Below are positions 1 through 10,008 of a stretch of DNA of 64,000 nt, piece by piece. Positions within the stretch are counted from its first letter, which is position 1; the number at the start of each line of letters is the position of its first letter. The stretch comes from Capniomyces stellatus. Lineage: Eukaryota > Kickxellomycota > Harpellomycetes > Harpellales > Legeriomycetaceae. Under the pieces are notes generated by a model. The model was given only the letters and a program-made list of their open reading frames with translations, was not told the DNA's origin and searched no databases. The DNA lies in assembly GCA_001661515.1 (NCBI GenBank), contig LUVW01000007.1, positions 62,001 through 126,000 of the forward strand, written 5' to 3'. A program made the translations under genes and the position numbers.

Positions 1-72
1 GATCCAACATTAGTTGTCAAGCATTAACTGATTGTCTGTTTTTTTCTACCTCATAACGCTAAAAACAAACAG

Positions 73-889
73 GACGAAATACAACTTGAATACTCTTGCT
101 CACGATACCACAATAAACATGATTACCGAGGTTTTATCGGCTGGATACAAAGTGAGCAAGATCTTTATTGACACAGTTGGACCTCCCGAATCGTACAATA
201 AAAAGCTAAACGCAATATTCCCAGACATTGATATCAAAGTTGCCAAGAAGGCCGACTCTATATACCCGATAGTCAGTGCTGCGAGTATAGTAGCAAAGGT
301 AAGTGCACGGGTCGTTTTTTGGTTGAGATACAGATTTAAGTTTAGTAAGGTGGATCAATTCATGACTACCTCAAACCTGCCACAGATTTATCTTGAACAG
401 CAATTCAAAATTTTGAGCAATAGGTTATTCGAGACATGGTGCTCAAGAATTGGATTTTTTTGGAATCAGTCGGTACATCTATTGTGATAGCCAACAACTT
501 TGGCTCGGGATATCCATCAGGTAGGCAACAGCATTTTATTTTCAACAATGTAATATATTAACTAGAAAAAACGATTTGTGTAAATAGATCCCGCAACAGT
601 AAGTTGGTTGAACCAGAACCTTGATCCCGTGTTTGGCTACCCTGGCTTAGTAAGATTTAGTTGGTCTACTTGCCAACGACTACTCGATACTAAGGGGGTG
701 TATGTTAATTATAATGACGATGAGCCCGACCAGCCCAAGTTTGCTTTAGCAAAAAGACAAAAAAAATCTGAAAGTTCAATCGTTGCTAAAAGCGGGTTCA
801 GTTTCAACGCAAGAAAAAGCCCTACCAATGACAATAACAGTCTGTTTTTAAAGTCAACAAAACTGGACGTATGGTCTAACGACTTTTAG
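73..889 (+). CDS. RNASEH2A: Ribonuclease H2 subunit A (catalytic), 5' partial
   Basis: This is the catalytic subunit of the nuclear RNase H2 complex, which incises RNA in RNA-DNA hybrids and removes single ribonucleotides from DNA. Three exons are visible: 73-298, 424-520 and 588-889; donors GTAAGT at 299 and GTAGGC at 521; acceptors TAG before 424 and 588. The joined frame is open and gives at least 207 aa. Family landmarks are YNLNTLAHDT, FIDTVGPPESY (with a metal-binding Asp), AKKADSIYPIVSAASIVAK (second Asp) and, across the introns, VIRDMVLKNW and GSGYPSDPAT. The beginning lies outside the window; position 73 follows a CAG acceptor, so bases 1-72 are probably intron. The C-terminal ~50 residues are Lys/Ser-rich and not conserved. 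It converges on the next gene with about 250 bp between stops. Confidence 0.93.
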
Positions 890-1138
890 CCTCATAACTG
901 AGTGAATATCTCTACACAGAACCGGCAACACTGCTGCAATTCCCAACAAATTCTGTACACTCTTTGGGTTGAACCAAACCGACAAGTATTTAGTTTTCTT
1001 GATTCGACAAACAGCCTATTTTCTTCTTCTACTACTACTATACTTTTTTAAATTAGCTTTTGACAATGTTTTTTTTAATAAAAACTAGATTAAGAACTTG
1101 CAAATATACATGGGAAAAAATAAAGTTAGAATTAGAGT

Positions 1139-2960
1139 TTAGTAAGATGGAAAATCCGGATCAACAGTTTGCTGCCACGAAGTTATCCCGCCATCTATTT
1201 GGTAACAGTTTACAAACTTTCCGAGATCACGCAGTGTTTTTACAGCAGTTTGAGACATGTTCCCTCTTCTGCAAATCGCGTATATTGGCAGGTTTTGAGA
1301 TTCAGCGCTCTTAATTAGGCTGGAGAATTTGGAATCTGAGTCTGCTTTTCCCTCAGCAAACTCCTGGCCCTCTGCGACAAGCTGTTTGAGGGGAATGTGG
1401 TGCGAGTTTTTAAATGAGCACAACTGGTACTGGTGTTCATCACGCACGTCAAGTAGGATGTGTGGAATTTTTTTCTCGCGAACCTGAGAGTACTGGGAAC
1501 AAGTAACCCTGGACGGGTCGTCCTTTGCTAACACAGTTGATACTGGAGCCTAAAGTTAGACATGTCAAAGACAAGATATTAACAGCAGCTAAAACCAACT
1601 AAAAACAATACAGGTTAAATAACATTGCTTGACGATGATAATTTAGGATATAACATTACCTTATCTGACGAGGATGAACCGCAAAATGCAGGGTAATCAA
1701 GCAGCTTGGAAATTGTAGGTGAGTCTCCGCATACTTCGCAGTCAGGTCGTCGATTTCTGATTCTGAACTGTCGGAATTGTGGGCTTGCAAAAGCCGAGAA
1801 TGTTAGCATATGGTAGTCCCGCTTAACATCTGTATCGATATTTTGGTTGTACATGGTGGGGATTGAGGGAGACTCCAAAATCATTCTAATGACCTCAAGC
1901 GCCTGCACACACCCAATCAGTCCAGGAACCACACCCAAAACGCCAGCTTCGGAGCAGCTAGCTTTTGGATCAAACGGTGGTGGTTTGGGGAATAGGCAGC
2001 GGTAACATGGCCCGCCTTGGTAGTTATACTTGACGACTTGTCCGTCCAACCTTAATGCACTCCCATAAACCAGTGGTTTTTTGGCAATCACACAAGCGTC
2101 GTTTATCAAGTATCTTGTTGGTAGGTTGTCGCTTGCGTCAACCACAATATCGTACTTTCCAAATATTTCTATTGCATTGTCGCTATCTAAATGCTCTTTG
2201 TAAGTGTTGACACGACACCTGCTGTTTATTTTGTTCATTGTCATTTTTGCACTTTCCACTTTGGCTATGCCTGATCTGCTCTCGTCGTGAATAACTTGTC
2301 TATGCAAGTTGCTTACTTCCACCGTGTCAAAGTCAACAATCCCGATTTCGCCAACTCCCATTGCGCACAGATACATCAGAATCGAGGATCCAAGACCTCC
2401 TGCGCCAACAACCACAACCTTGGCGGACTTTATTTTGAACTGGCCTAAATCAGTTACATTAGAAATTAGTAAGAAGCTATGTAGACCAAATAACTCTCCA
2501 GTGTACCTTGTACAAGGTCAATGATAACCGCTTAGAAGCGAGTGTCCCACTTTTATTTTTGTCGGCATAAATTCCTACCTTCGGGCTTAATTTGTGGAAG
2601 CAGCAGATGTCTGCTATACCGCATTATGTCGTTGGTATCAAGTCCTGATGCTACCACATACTCGGAATCTAAATTTTTAAAAAGTGTATTAAAAGGGCCA
2701 AGAAATTAATTGCAGTCATTGATCTGTATTCACTTAATGTCGTGAAACAACTAGTGTCATTTTATTATTATTTGAACCAAGAGTAGAAACAAACCCAAAA
2801 TTCACATTTTTATACCTTTACTTTTGTTGGAATACTTTTCAGATTTTAGAATCTCGAGTTGCTTTTTCAATTCGCCTTCCTCTACCTTTATACGATCCAG
2901 CTTTTCCAAAATGTTCTGTATTCGCTGATCAACCTCACTACTCACGTTTTTAACCGACAT
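1139..2960 (-). CDS. UBA4: Uba4/MOCS3: adenylyltransferase-sulfurtransferase
   Basis: Activates the ubiquitin-like sulfur carrier Urm1 (and MOCS2A in organisms making molybdopterin) by C-terminal adenylation and then thiocarboxylation; needed for tRNA wobble-uridine thiolation in the cytosol. Four exons on the minus strand: 2960-2816, 2668-2579, 2444-1660 and 1549-1139. Phases agree at every junction and give 476 aa. Residues ~1-48 form a charged coiled-coil-like leader. The E1-like domain shows MRYSRHLLLPQI, the nucleotide loop GAGGLG (~92-97), zinc Cys pairs CYRC (~225-228) and CEVC, and the catalytic Cys in SCSEAGVLGVVPG (~242). The C-terminal rhodanese domain has the active loop CRRGN. 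Length and domain order match the family. The 5' end faces a 2.2-kb gap before the PDI gene. Confidence 0.95.
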
Positions 2961-5142
2961 TCTCTCCAATTGGTATTTATCGCTTATGTGTTTATATTTT
3001 AATTTCTTTTACTTTTTTTAGTTGAGCTTGAATTTCAATGTTGGTAATTTGGTGCTTGACGTTAAATACTGCTACTACTAATTTGAAATCTCCATTAAGC
3101 TTTAATAAAAAAAGTCTGGTGAAATATATCGAATCTAGGTTTACTTTTTCGAGCTGAACAAAAGAGGGAAAAAAAACAAAAAAAAACTGGACCAATAACA
3201 TTCCATAGAGCTGGAAGCTGCATTTTGTCAACCAAAGTCCAAATCAAGCTAATAAAACTTCAAGAATTATGCAAACTGAAAGCTACTAAAAACAAAAAAC
3301 CCAATCAATAAAAAATAATAAACAAAAGCCTGTATCGGACTTAAAACCCTGTTACAGCCGATTGTAGGTATGGTGTTGTTGATTGAAATAGAACGAACCA
3401 TTAGTTAAACCAAGACCTTCCAGCCTTAGGCCTGTTTTAAGGGCCAACGTTTATTTTTTAGCCAAGATGAAAGGCCTCATCGCCTTGATTTTGTCTGACA
3501 ATAAACAAGCATGGTGTTATTAAGAAATAGAACTTTAAAACGGGAGTTCAAGAAATACATCGGCTCAATCACAAGTATATTTGTAACATACTAACATTGC
3601 GTGATCTAAAACCTAAATGAACTTGACAAAGCCAAACGAGCGAATTTTTTAAAAAGCCCTTGCAATCAAAAAAAAAGTTTGGTAAAACGACAAAACAACA
3701 ATAAAAGCGTTTTGATCCTTTTCGTTTGTTTTGTGTAATTTATAAAACTGAATTGGAAAGTACAACTAACATAAATCATTTCAGCAAAACCGACCTTGCT
3801 AACTAGCTCGTTTCCCAAAACTTCAATTTAAAAAAAAATTACAGGTTTTTCCGCTTTTTTCAGGAGTACATTTAGCTTTTCCGGTTATTTATTTACCTAA
3901 GCTTTCAATTTAACAAAAGTGGCTATTGAAGTTGAAAGGTGGTGGGGGATGGGTGTGGTTGATGAATTGCAGTGCTGAACGCAAAAAAAAACAAGTAATT
4001 TGTGAATAATTAATGGCTTTGAAAAAAAAGAAAAAAAATCATGAAAAAAAGCGGGTATACAAATGAACGTAATAGATTAGTGGATGTAACTAGAAACAAG
4101 GCCTAAATAAAGGGCGCAACAACAGTGATTCAAAAGAAAAAAAACAAGTTGGGAAAAGTAAGGGCTGATTGTGTCTGGAAGGCGTAACCGATGCTTGATT
4201 GCTTTCATTGAAAGCATCAAGATTTTGGAAAGGTTGTTGAAGGACCGAGTCATTGTTAGTGATGATGTTACTTGAGCCGGATATGCTTTTGTTGTAGTTC
4301 CTATAGTGACGTTGCTCAATTTGTGCCGAAGGAAAAGATTGGTCGTTTTGTTTACTAAGGTTGTAGAGCAGATCGATAATTGATTCAAAGGATTTTACCC
4401 AAACTATTGATTGGATTTATAATGTATTTAGAGATTGGCCAGTGATATCTAGCAAAAGTGCCGCTTTTTAGCTTTTGAGCAAATAATATTTTCCCAGTGG
4501 ATTAAAGAAATAAGCTCCAAAAAGTCTTGCCTCACTAAAGCCAATCCACATTATAAATGCATTAGTTTATTGATGGTGATTATAAATAGTAGCAATAAAA
4601 CTTATCTTTAGACCAAAATTCTAGTCCAAACGTAATGGGTAATCAACAGAAAACAAAAAAAAAAGCCTAGCAAAAACATAGGTTGAGGTCAAAACCCTTT
4701 AGCCGCCTTAATTAAGGCTAAATGTTGTTAAAATTAGCACAAAGTAAAATTATTTGTAAGTGAGACAAGGTTTTTTTGTAAAGTAAGGAGGATTTGGATT
4801 ATAAAAGCAAGAAAATATAAAGGTGAAAAGTGAAAAGTGGCGAAAAGAAAGCAAAAGAAATAACAATAAAATAAAATAAAAATAACAAGTGCCTTTTTTT
4901 ATTCAACTTTAACAAGTTTAGTTATATATATCATACAAGCTGGTCAAACAGAGTACAAGATATATAATTAGACGGAGGGAGTTTTTTTTAATTATAAAAA
5001 AAGCTTTAGTTTTAGTTTGCACAGTTTTTTCCACCTTTACAAACCGTAATTTAGAAAATTTTAAAACGCATAATCAATACATAATAAAGAAATAATTTAT
5101 TTTATTTTTTAAAAAGAAAAAAAGGAAAAACAAGGCTAAAGA
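2961..5142. other. Intergenic, 2.2 kb
   Basis: Divergent spacer between UBA4 and the PDI gene. It is AT-rich with many A/T homopolymers. The open frames here (for example minus 4077-4388, 103 codons) show no recognisable motif or biased composition, and I do not call them. A hairpin-forming inverted repeat is at 4194-4221. The last ~400 bases before the PDI start are purine-rich and probably hold its promoter and leader. Confidence 0.6.
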
Positions 5143-8100
5143 ATGAAGTTCACTGGCAATTTATTTGGTACAGTGTCCATCTTGGCATGTGCACTAGCTA
5201 TGTTGGGTGCTGCTGATGCAAAGTCTGTAGAGGTGTTGACAAAGGGCAACTTTGAAAAGACTATTGCTGATGGCAAATGGGTGGTTTACTATCACACCAA
5301 AGATTGTTCAAAATGTAAGAGATTTGAGCCAATATTTGAGCAGCTTGTTGAGAGCTGGGAGAAGAAGAATCTGGAAAACAAGGTTAAGGAGGAGATTGTT
5401 AAATTCGCACAGGTGGATTGCTTTGACGAATCTGAAGTGTGTAGCAAACAAAGTGTCCAGAGATGGCCTGCTTTGACCGTGTTTAGCGGTGGAAAGCCAG
5501 GGGAATCCAATGAAGAGTTGAGTGAGAAAGTAAAGGTAGAGGAGTTTCTTTCAAAATTCTCTAAAAAGGACGTTAAGGCAGGAGAGGAGGCACCAAAAGC
5601 AGAAAAGGAGGCGGAAAACAGCGGGAAGGTGGAGGAGGGAAAGACAGGGGCAGAAATTAAGATTAATAAGAAGCCAGAGGAGGCCAAGGAGGGAAACTCG
5701 GAGGCAGTAAAGCCAGCAAAAGAGGCGACAGATGAGGAGAGCGGGATAGTTGCGTTGACCAAAGAAAATTTTGAGAGCACAACTTCTAAGGGTAGCTGGG
5801 TAGTGAAATTCTACTCGCCAACCTGCGGAGCGTGCAAGTCATATGCGCCAAAGTTCAGAGGAACAGCAGCGGACTTCCTTGTGATTAACAAGTCGGCAGA
5901 GCAGAAGTTGCAGTTTGCATCAGTTGACTGCACTAACACAGGAGATCTGTGCAACGAGAACAAGATTGAGGCTTACCCAACAACAAAGCTATTTTACGGA
6001 AAGGATATGATTTTAGAGAAAATAGGGAGTGTTGGGAAGGAAGATTTGCGGGGTTTTATTGATGAGGGACTTGTGGAGATTGGGAAGAGGACAAATTCCA
6101 AGAGCACGATGTTGGAGAGCAAGACGATTGGCAGCAAGATAGCGGAGGGAGTGTGGTTTGTCAAGTTCTACTCGCCAAGCAGTGCAGAGAGCAAGGCGTT
6201 GGAGCCAATTTGGGAAAAGCTGGTAGATGATAATGCAGAAAAGATGGCAAAAACAGGTATAAACTTTGGGCAAATGAACTGTATTGAGAACAGCAGTGGA
6301 TGTGAGGAACACAAGGTTGATGGGTACCCAACATTGAAGGTGTACTTTAAAGGGAAGCGGGTTTCAAATTATGATGGGGAGATCAGCTATGGAAAGCTTC
6401 TCGAGTACATTAAAAAGTTGCCAGAGCTTAATGAGAACAACGGGCAGTTCATAAATGTGGATAAGGAGGCAGAAGAAGAAAGAGAACTTGAGAATTCATC
6501 TGAGGGAATCACTGAGCGACTGCTAAAGTCAAAGAAATACATGCGAGTGATATCAGATATTGATGAAAACATCCACAACAACGACGGGAAGCCAGTGAAG
6601 CTGGACGGCGGCAACTACAACAAGTACACAGGAGACTCGATATGGGCAATAACTTTCCACTGGGGAAGATGTTCAGAGTGCAACTCGATGTTTAGAGAGG
6701 TTGGACTGTTGGCAGAATTTTCAAAAGGGGAAATGAATATCGGTACCTTGGACTGCGAAAAGGCGGTAGGCATCTGCAAGAAGCTTGGAATGGACTTTGA
6801 GCAGGGACCAAATAAGCGACACTACCGGGCACCAGTGCTTAAGGCAGTTTGGAGAGGATACAGATCAAGCAAGACGTACTATGGGAAGCTGAATGCATCG
6901 GAAATGAAGATGTTTTTGGAAAATATGCGAATTTCAAAGACAATGCTGGAGAGAGGCAACAGCGAGTTGAAGAAGGGGAGAAGAGTGGACACGCAGATGC
7001 TTCACCCAGTTTCGTTCCACAAAGCAATCAAGGAAAATGTGCCTTTGTTTTTGTTTGTGGAGAACCAGTACCCAGGCCGCACCAACAAGGTCCACTTTGA
7101 CAACGACATGTACCTGCGATTTGCGTCAGTTGCAGCCACCAAGTCGCTCAACGACGACATGAAGTTTATTATGGGAAATAAGGACCAGACTAAGGGAGTT
7201 CCAGAGATCATTAGAATGGTGGATGAGGATATGTGGACGCTGAACTATGACCTGGTTAACAGAAACTACATTGACGTGAAAAACGTGACAGGCACGCGAC
7301 CAGCAATATACGAGGAAAGAAAGGATTTCGGAAATAAGGGAGAGGGCAAAAAGGATCTGCTCGAACTGATTCCGTCAGAGAAACTCAAGTCGCACCTGGT
7401 CCTGTTCAAGGACGGAATGATGCTACGGTACCCAGGAGACATCACAGACTTTGAGCAGATCCTGACGTGGATGACCAACGAGTCAACCAATTACGTTCCA
7501 CAGGTCACGCTTGATAACTCGCCAGCTATTTTCGACAGGTCAAGGTACTTGGTGCTGTTTACCAAATCGCCACGGAAGGAGTCAGACTCCTCGTACGAGT
7601 ACAACATGCTTCTGCAAAACATGGCCAATGTAGTGTTGAACCTCAAGGCCCTAGTTGAGCCAAAACCATTTGTAAAGCCACAAGGCCCCGTGCTTTCCAA
7701 CAGTGGCGACCAGTACATTTCGTTTGCGTACATTGACGAGGAAAAGTGGGGCAAGTACCTGCAGTCGGTTTACGGCCTGGACTTGAGCGATAAGACCACC
7801 AAAATGCTGATAACCGAGCCAAACGCAAACAACTACTACTTTATCAAAACGCTCAATCCTCTAGACAAGAGCAAGTACAAGGACTTCAACATCAAAACCC
7901 TTGACGGGTATAGTCTGTCAAACACCGTTTTGCCCAGCCTCGAGAAGCTTTACTACAAGGCTCTGCATGATGCCACTGTTGCTGAAGGCAAGTCCAGCCC
8001 AAGTGCGGCGCTATTGAAGAACTTTTTGACCTCCCACGAGCAGTACTCGGACAAACAGGTCTTTGCCGACCTGATCCAACACTCAACCTCAGGCAGTCTC

Positions 8101-8283
8101 TCAAGTGCAACAAGAAAACTCACCAAGTTCACTAGCGATGTCAAGTCTACTGTCTTTGCCTCAACCTTTTCCATGATACTCAGCATTGTCGCATCTTTTG
8201 CCATTCTTTATGTCTGCTACAACTGCTTCTGCCGCAGAAGATCTGCTGGTACTGCGTACTTGCCAGTCCACAAATCAAACTAA
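5143..8283 (+). CDS. Membrane-anchored multi-thioredoxin-domain protein disulfide isomerase (Eps1/TMX3-like)
   Basis: Likely ER oxidoreductase/chaperone acting on disulfides of secretory proteins. The 1046-aa single-exon ORF begins with a signal peptide (1-27, hydrophobic core then ADAKS). Four thioredoxin-like modules follow: CSKC at 55-58, CGAC at 228-231, a degenerate module with SAES at 347-350 in the position of CxxC, and CSEC at 510-513. An acidic Lys/Glu-rich linker (~143-200) separates modules 1 and 2. Residues ~600-1000 have no motif I recognise but keep the spacing of inactive thioredoxin folds. Near the C-terminus is one membrane segment (~1010-1032), then YNCFCRRR and a short cytosolic tail with no HDEL. 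Yeast Eps1 and animal TMX3 share the signal/Trx/single-TM architecture, but the paralogue is unresolved. The gene converges on the Est1-like gene. Confidence 0.88.
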   Translation: MKFTGNLFGTVSILACALAMLGAADAKSVEVLTKGNFEKTIADGKWVVYYHTKDCSKCKRFEPIFEQLVESWEKKNLENKVKEEIVKFAQVDCFDESEVCSKQSVQRWPALTVFSGGKPGESNEELSEKVKVEEFLSKFSKKDVKAGEEAPKAEKEAENSGKVEEGKTGAEIKINKKPEEAKEGNSEAVKPAKEATDEESGIVALTKENFESTTSKGSWVVKFYSPTCGACKSYAPKFRGTAADFLVINKSAEQKLQFASVDCTNTGDLCNENKIEAYPTTKLFYGKDMILEKIGSVGKEDLRGFIDEGLVEIGKRTNSKSTMLESKTIGSKIAEGVWFVKFYSPSSAESKALEPIWEKLVDDNAEKMAKTGINFGQMNCIENSSGCEEHKVDGYPTLKVYFKGKRVSNYDGEISYGKLLEYIKKLPELNENNGQFINVDKEAEEERELENSSEGITERLLKSKKYMRVISDIDENIHNNDGKPVKLDGGNYNKYTGDSIWAITFHWGRCSECNSMFREVGLLAEFSKGEMNIGTLDCEKAVGICKKLGMDFEQGPNKRHYRAPVLKAVWRGYRSSKTYYGKLNASEMKMFLENMRISKTMLERGNSELKKGRRVDTQMLHPVSFHKAIKENVPLFLFVENQYPGRTNKVHFDNDMYLRFASVAATKSLNDDMKFIMGNKDQTKGVPEIIRMVDEDMWTLNYDLVNRNYIDVKNVTGTRPAIYEERKDFGNKGEGKKDLLELIPSEKLKSHLVLFKDGMMLRYPGDITDFEQILTWMTNESTNYVPQVTLDNSPAIFDRSRYLVLFTKSPRKESDSSYEYNMLLQNMANVVLNLKALVEPKPFVKPQGPVLSNSGDQYISFAYIDEEKWGKYLQSVYGLDLSDKTTKMLITEPNANNYYFIKTLNPLDKSKYKDFNIKTLDGYSLSNTVLPSLEKLYYKALHDATVAEGKSSPSAALLKNFLTSHEQYSDKQVFADLIQHSTSGSLSSATRKLTKFTSDVKSTVFASTFSMILSIVASFAILYVCYNCFCRRRSAGTAYLPVHKSN

Positions 8284-8447
8284 GAAACAGGATGAGGATG
8301 AGGATGAGGATGAGAATCAATTTCCTTTCCTATTGAAATTACAATCTGAAAAATCAATTTGGTCTTCCTAATTGGAAATTTCGTTTACTATTTATTATTT
8401 TATATTTATCTTGCACTATTCTTTAACTTTATTTTTCTTACTTGGCA

Positions 8448-8476
8448 CCCCCCCCCCTCCCCCTCCCCCTCCCCCT
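8448..8476. repeat. C-rich (CCCCCT)n tract, G-quadruplex potential on minus strand
   Basis: A run of ten C's followed by three CCCCCT-type units, about 165 bp after the PDI stop. The complementary strand has at least four G-tracts of five or more separated by single A's, which meets the usual quadruplex pattern. It sits between two convergent genes, in the probable 3' UTR or terminator zone. Confidence 0.85.
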
Positions 8477-8572
8477 AAAAGACTATAAATCACAATACTA
8501 GTACTTGATGTACCAGGACTACATGGGAAAACAGTAAATAAACAAAATAAATAAAAAATAAAATAAATAATG

Positions 8573-8692
8573 CCCATCGGGTACGAAAAATCTAGTTGAT
8601 CGAATGGGATTAGTTTAATATTGTATGTTTTTGTTGTATTGTGTTGATTCTATTTCCAATAAACCACATAAATCAAATCAAAATAAATAATG
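8573..8692 (+). mobile_element. Non-LTR retrotransposon 3'-tail fragment (copy 3)
   Basis: About 120 bp resembling the 3' end of the elements at 13343-13712 and 50638-50979: it starts at GCCCATCGGGTACG, keeps TTGATCGAA, then TTTAATATTGTATG, TGTTGATT and CAATAAACCACATAAAT, but lacks the ~55-bp middle segment. A 13-bp direct repeat AAAATAAATAATG occurs at 8560-8572 and 8680-8692. That could be a target-site duplication, although it overlaps the A-rich tail, so it is weaker evidence than in the other copies. It is more diverged than copies 1 and 2. Confidence 0.7.
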
Positions 8693-8708
8693 ATAATTTG
8701 CTTTGCTG

Positions 8709-9950
8709 TTAAGGAAACCCATCGTAGGTTGTTGGGGTAGACTGCTTGTATGCTTGTTGCTGTGAGTTTTGTTGAGAAATGATGAAACTGGAGCTTTGTT
8801 GGTTGTTTAAGGCACTGCTGTTCAAGTACTCTAATTGCCGGTAACCTTGTTGGCTATATACCAGATTTGGACTGCTACTGCTGCCATCACCATTATTAGC
8901 ACCATTATTAATGCTATTATTAACACCGTAGCTTCTGGTGTTGTCTGGGCCAATCATGTTCATATTCATCTTCATGTTGGTTCCACTGATTTTCAGTATG
9001 TTTGGTCCTTCTAAACCCCCATGCCTGTCCAAGTACTGAGGTTCTTTTGGGCACAGAGGATTGCTGTACATACCACGTGGACTTTCTAACTTATCTAAAC
9101 CTAGATGCCCCCCTCCCAAAACAAAGCCTAAATTTTTCCCATTATTACCTCCTTGTCCTTGTCCTTGTCCTTGTCCTAAACCAGCACCAGTAAAATTAGT
9201 ACCTGATCCTGATCCTGATCCTAATCCTAACCCCAATCCTGATCCTAATCCTAATCCTAATCCTAATCCTAATCCTAATCCTAACCCCAATCCTGTTCCT
9301 GTTCCTGTTCCTGTTCCTGTTCCTGTTCCTGTTCCTGACCCTAATCCTGAACCAAGCCCCAAAACATTATTCATGTTATTCTTGGGAATATTATCGTCTA
9401 AACCATACTGCATTTGTTGGTGGTTAAAATCAAAATGTGGTTCTGAAGTTGAAAGTGTGCCAGAAATTGGTAAATTACTTCTGCTGTTACTATTACTGAT
9501 GCTGTTATACATTTGTGTATCGTTTATGTTTGGGTTAAACGAATTGGAACTACTGTTGAATGACCCTTGTCTGGCCAACGGAACCAGGCCAATGTTACCA
9601 AAAGTACTGTTTCTCATACCAAAAGATCTGTTGAAGCTCGTGTTAAACCCAACATTGTTACTACTGTTCATGTGGAAGCTTTCAAGACCACTCTTGGTGT
9701 TGTTTTTACTACTATTACTACTACTACTATTATAATTGCTATTATTACTATTGTTATTATTGTTATTATCAACATTGATGTTGCTGTTGCTGTTGTTTTT
9801 GCTGTTCAAAAATTGCTTGTTGTAGTTGGAACCAAAAGAACTGCTGACCGTGTTTAGTGGCGAGTATTGGCCCGAAATGTTGCTCGAAATGTTGTTCAAA
9901 TTCTTTGACACCTGTATTCCAAACTCAAAGGGATTCTGGTTCAAGTTCAA

Positions 9951-10008
<58 letters not shown>

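Noticed and set aside
2309..2524. Extra exon of UBA4 between 2446 and 2578
   Set aside because: Splicing GAAG directly to GCCAG gives the expected KPEGQFKIKSAKVVVVGAGG-type continuity; adding the stretch breaks the family alignment.
4077..4388. Minus-strand 103-codon ORF
   Set aside because: No recognisable domain, unusual composition bias or upstream signals; consistent with chance in AT-rich spacer.
9061..9735. Plus-strand 224-codon ORF (Pro-Asn-rich)
   Set aside because: Antisense shadow of the hexamer repeats in the Est1-like gene; no start context or conserved motif.
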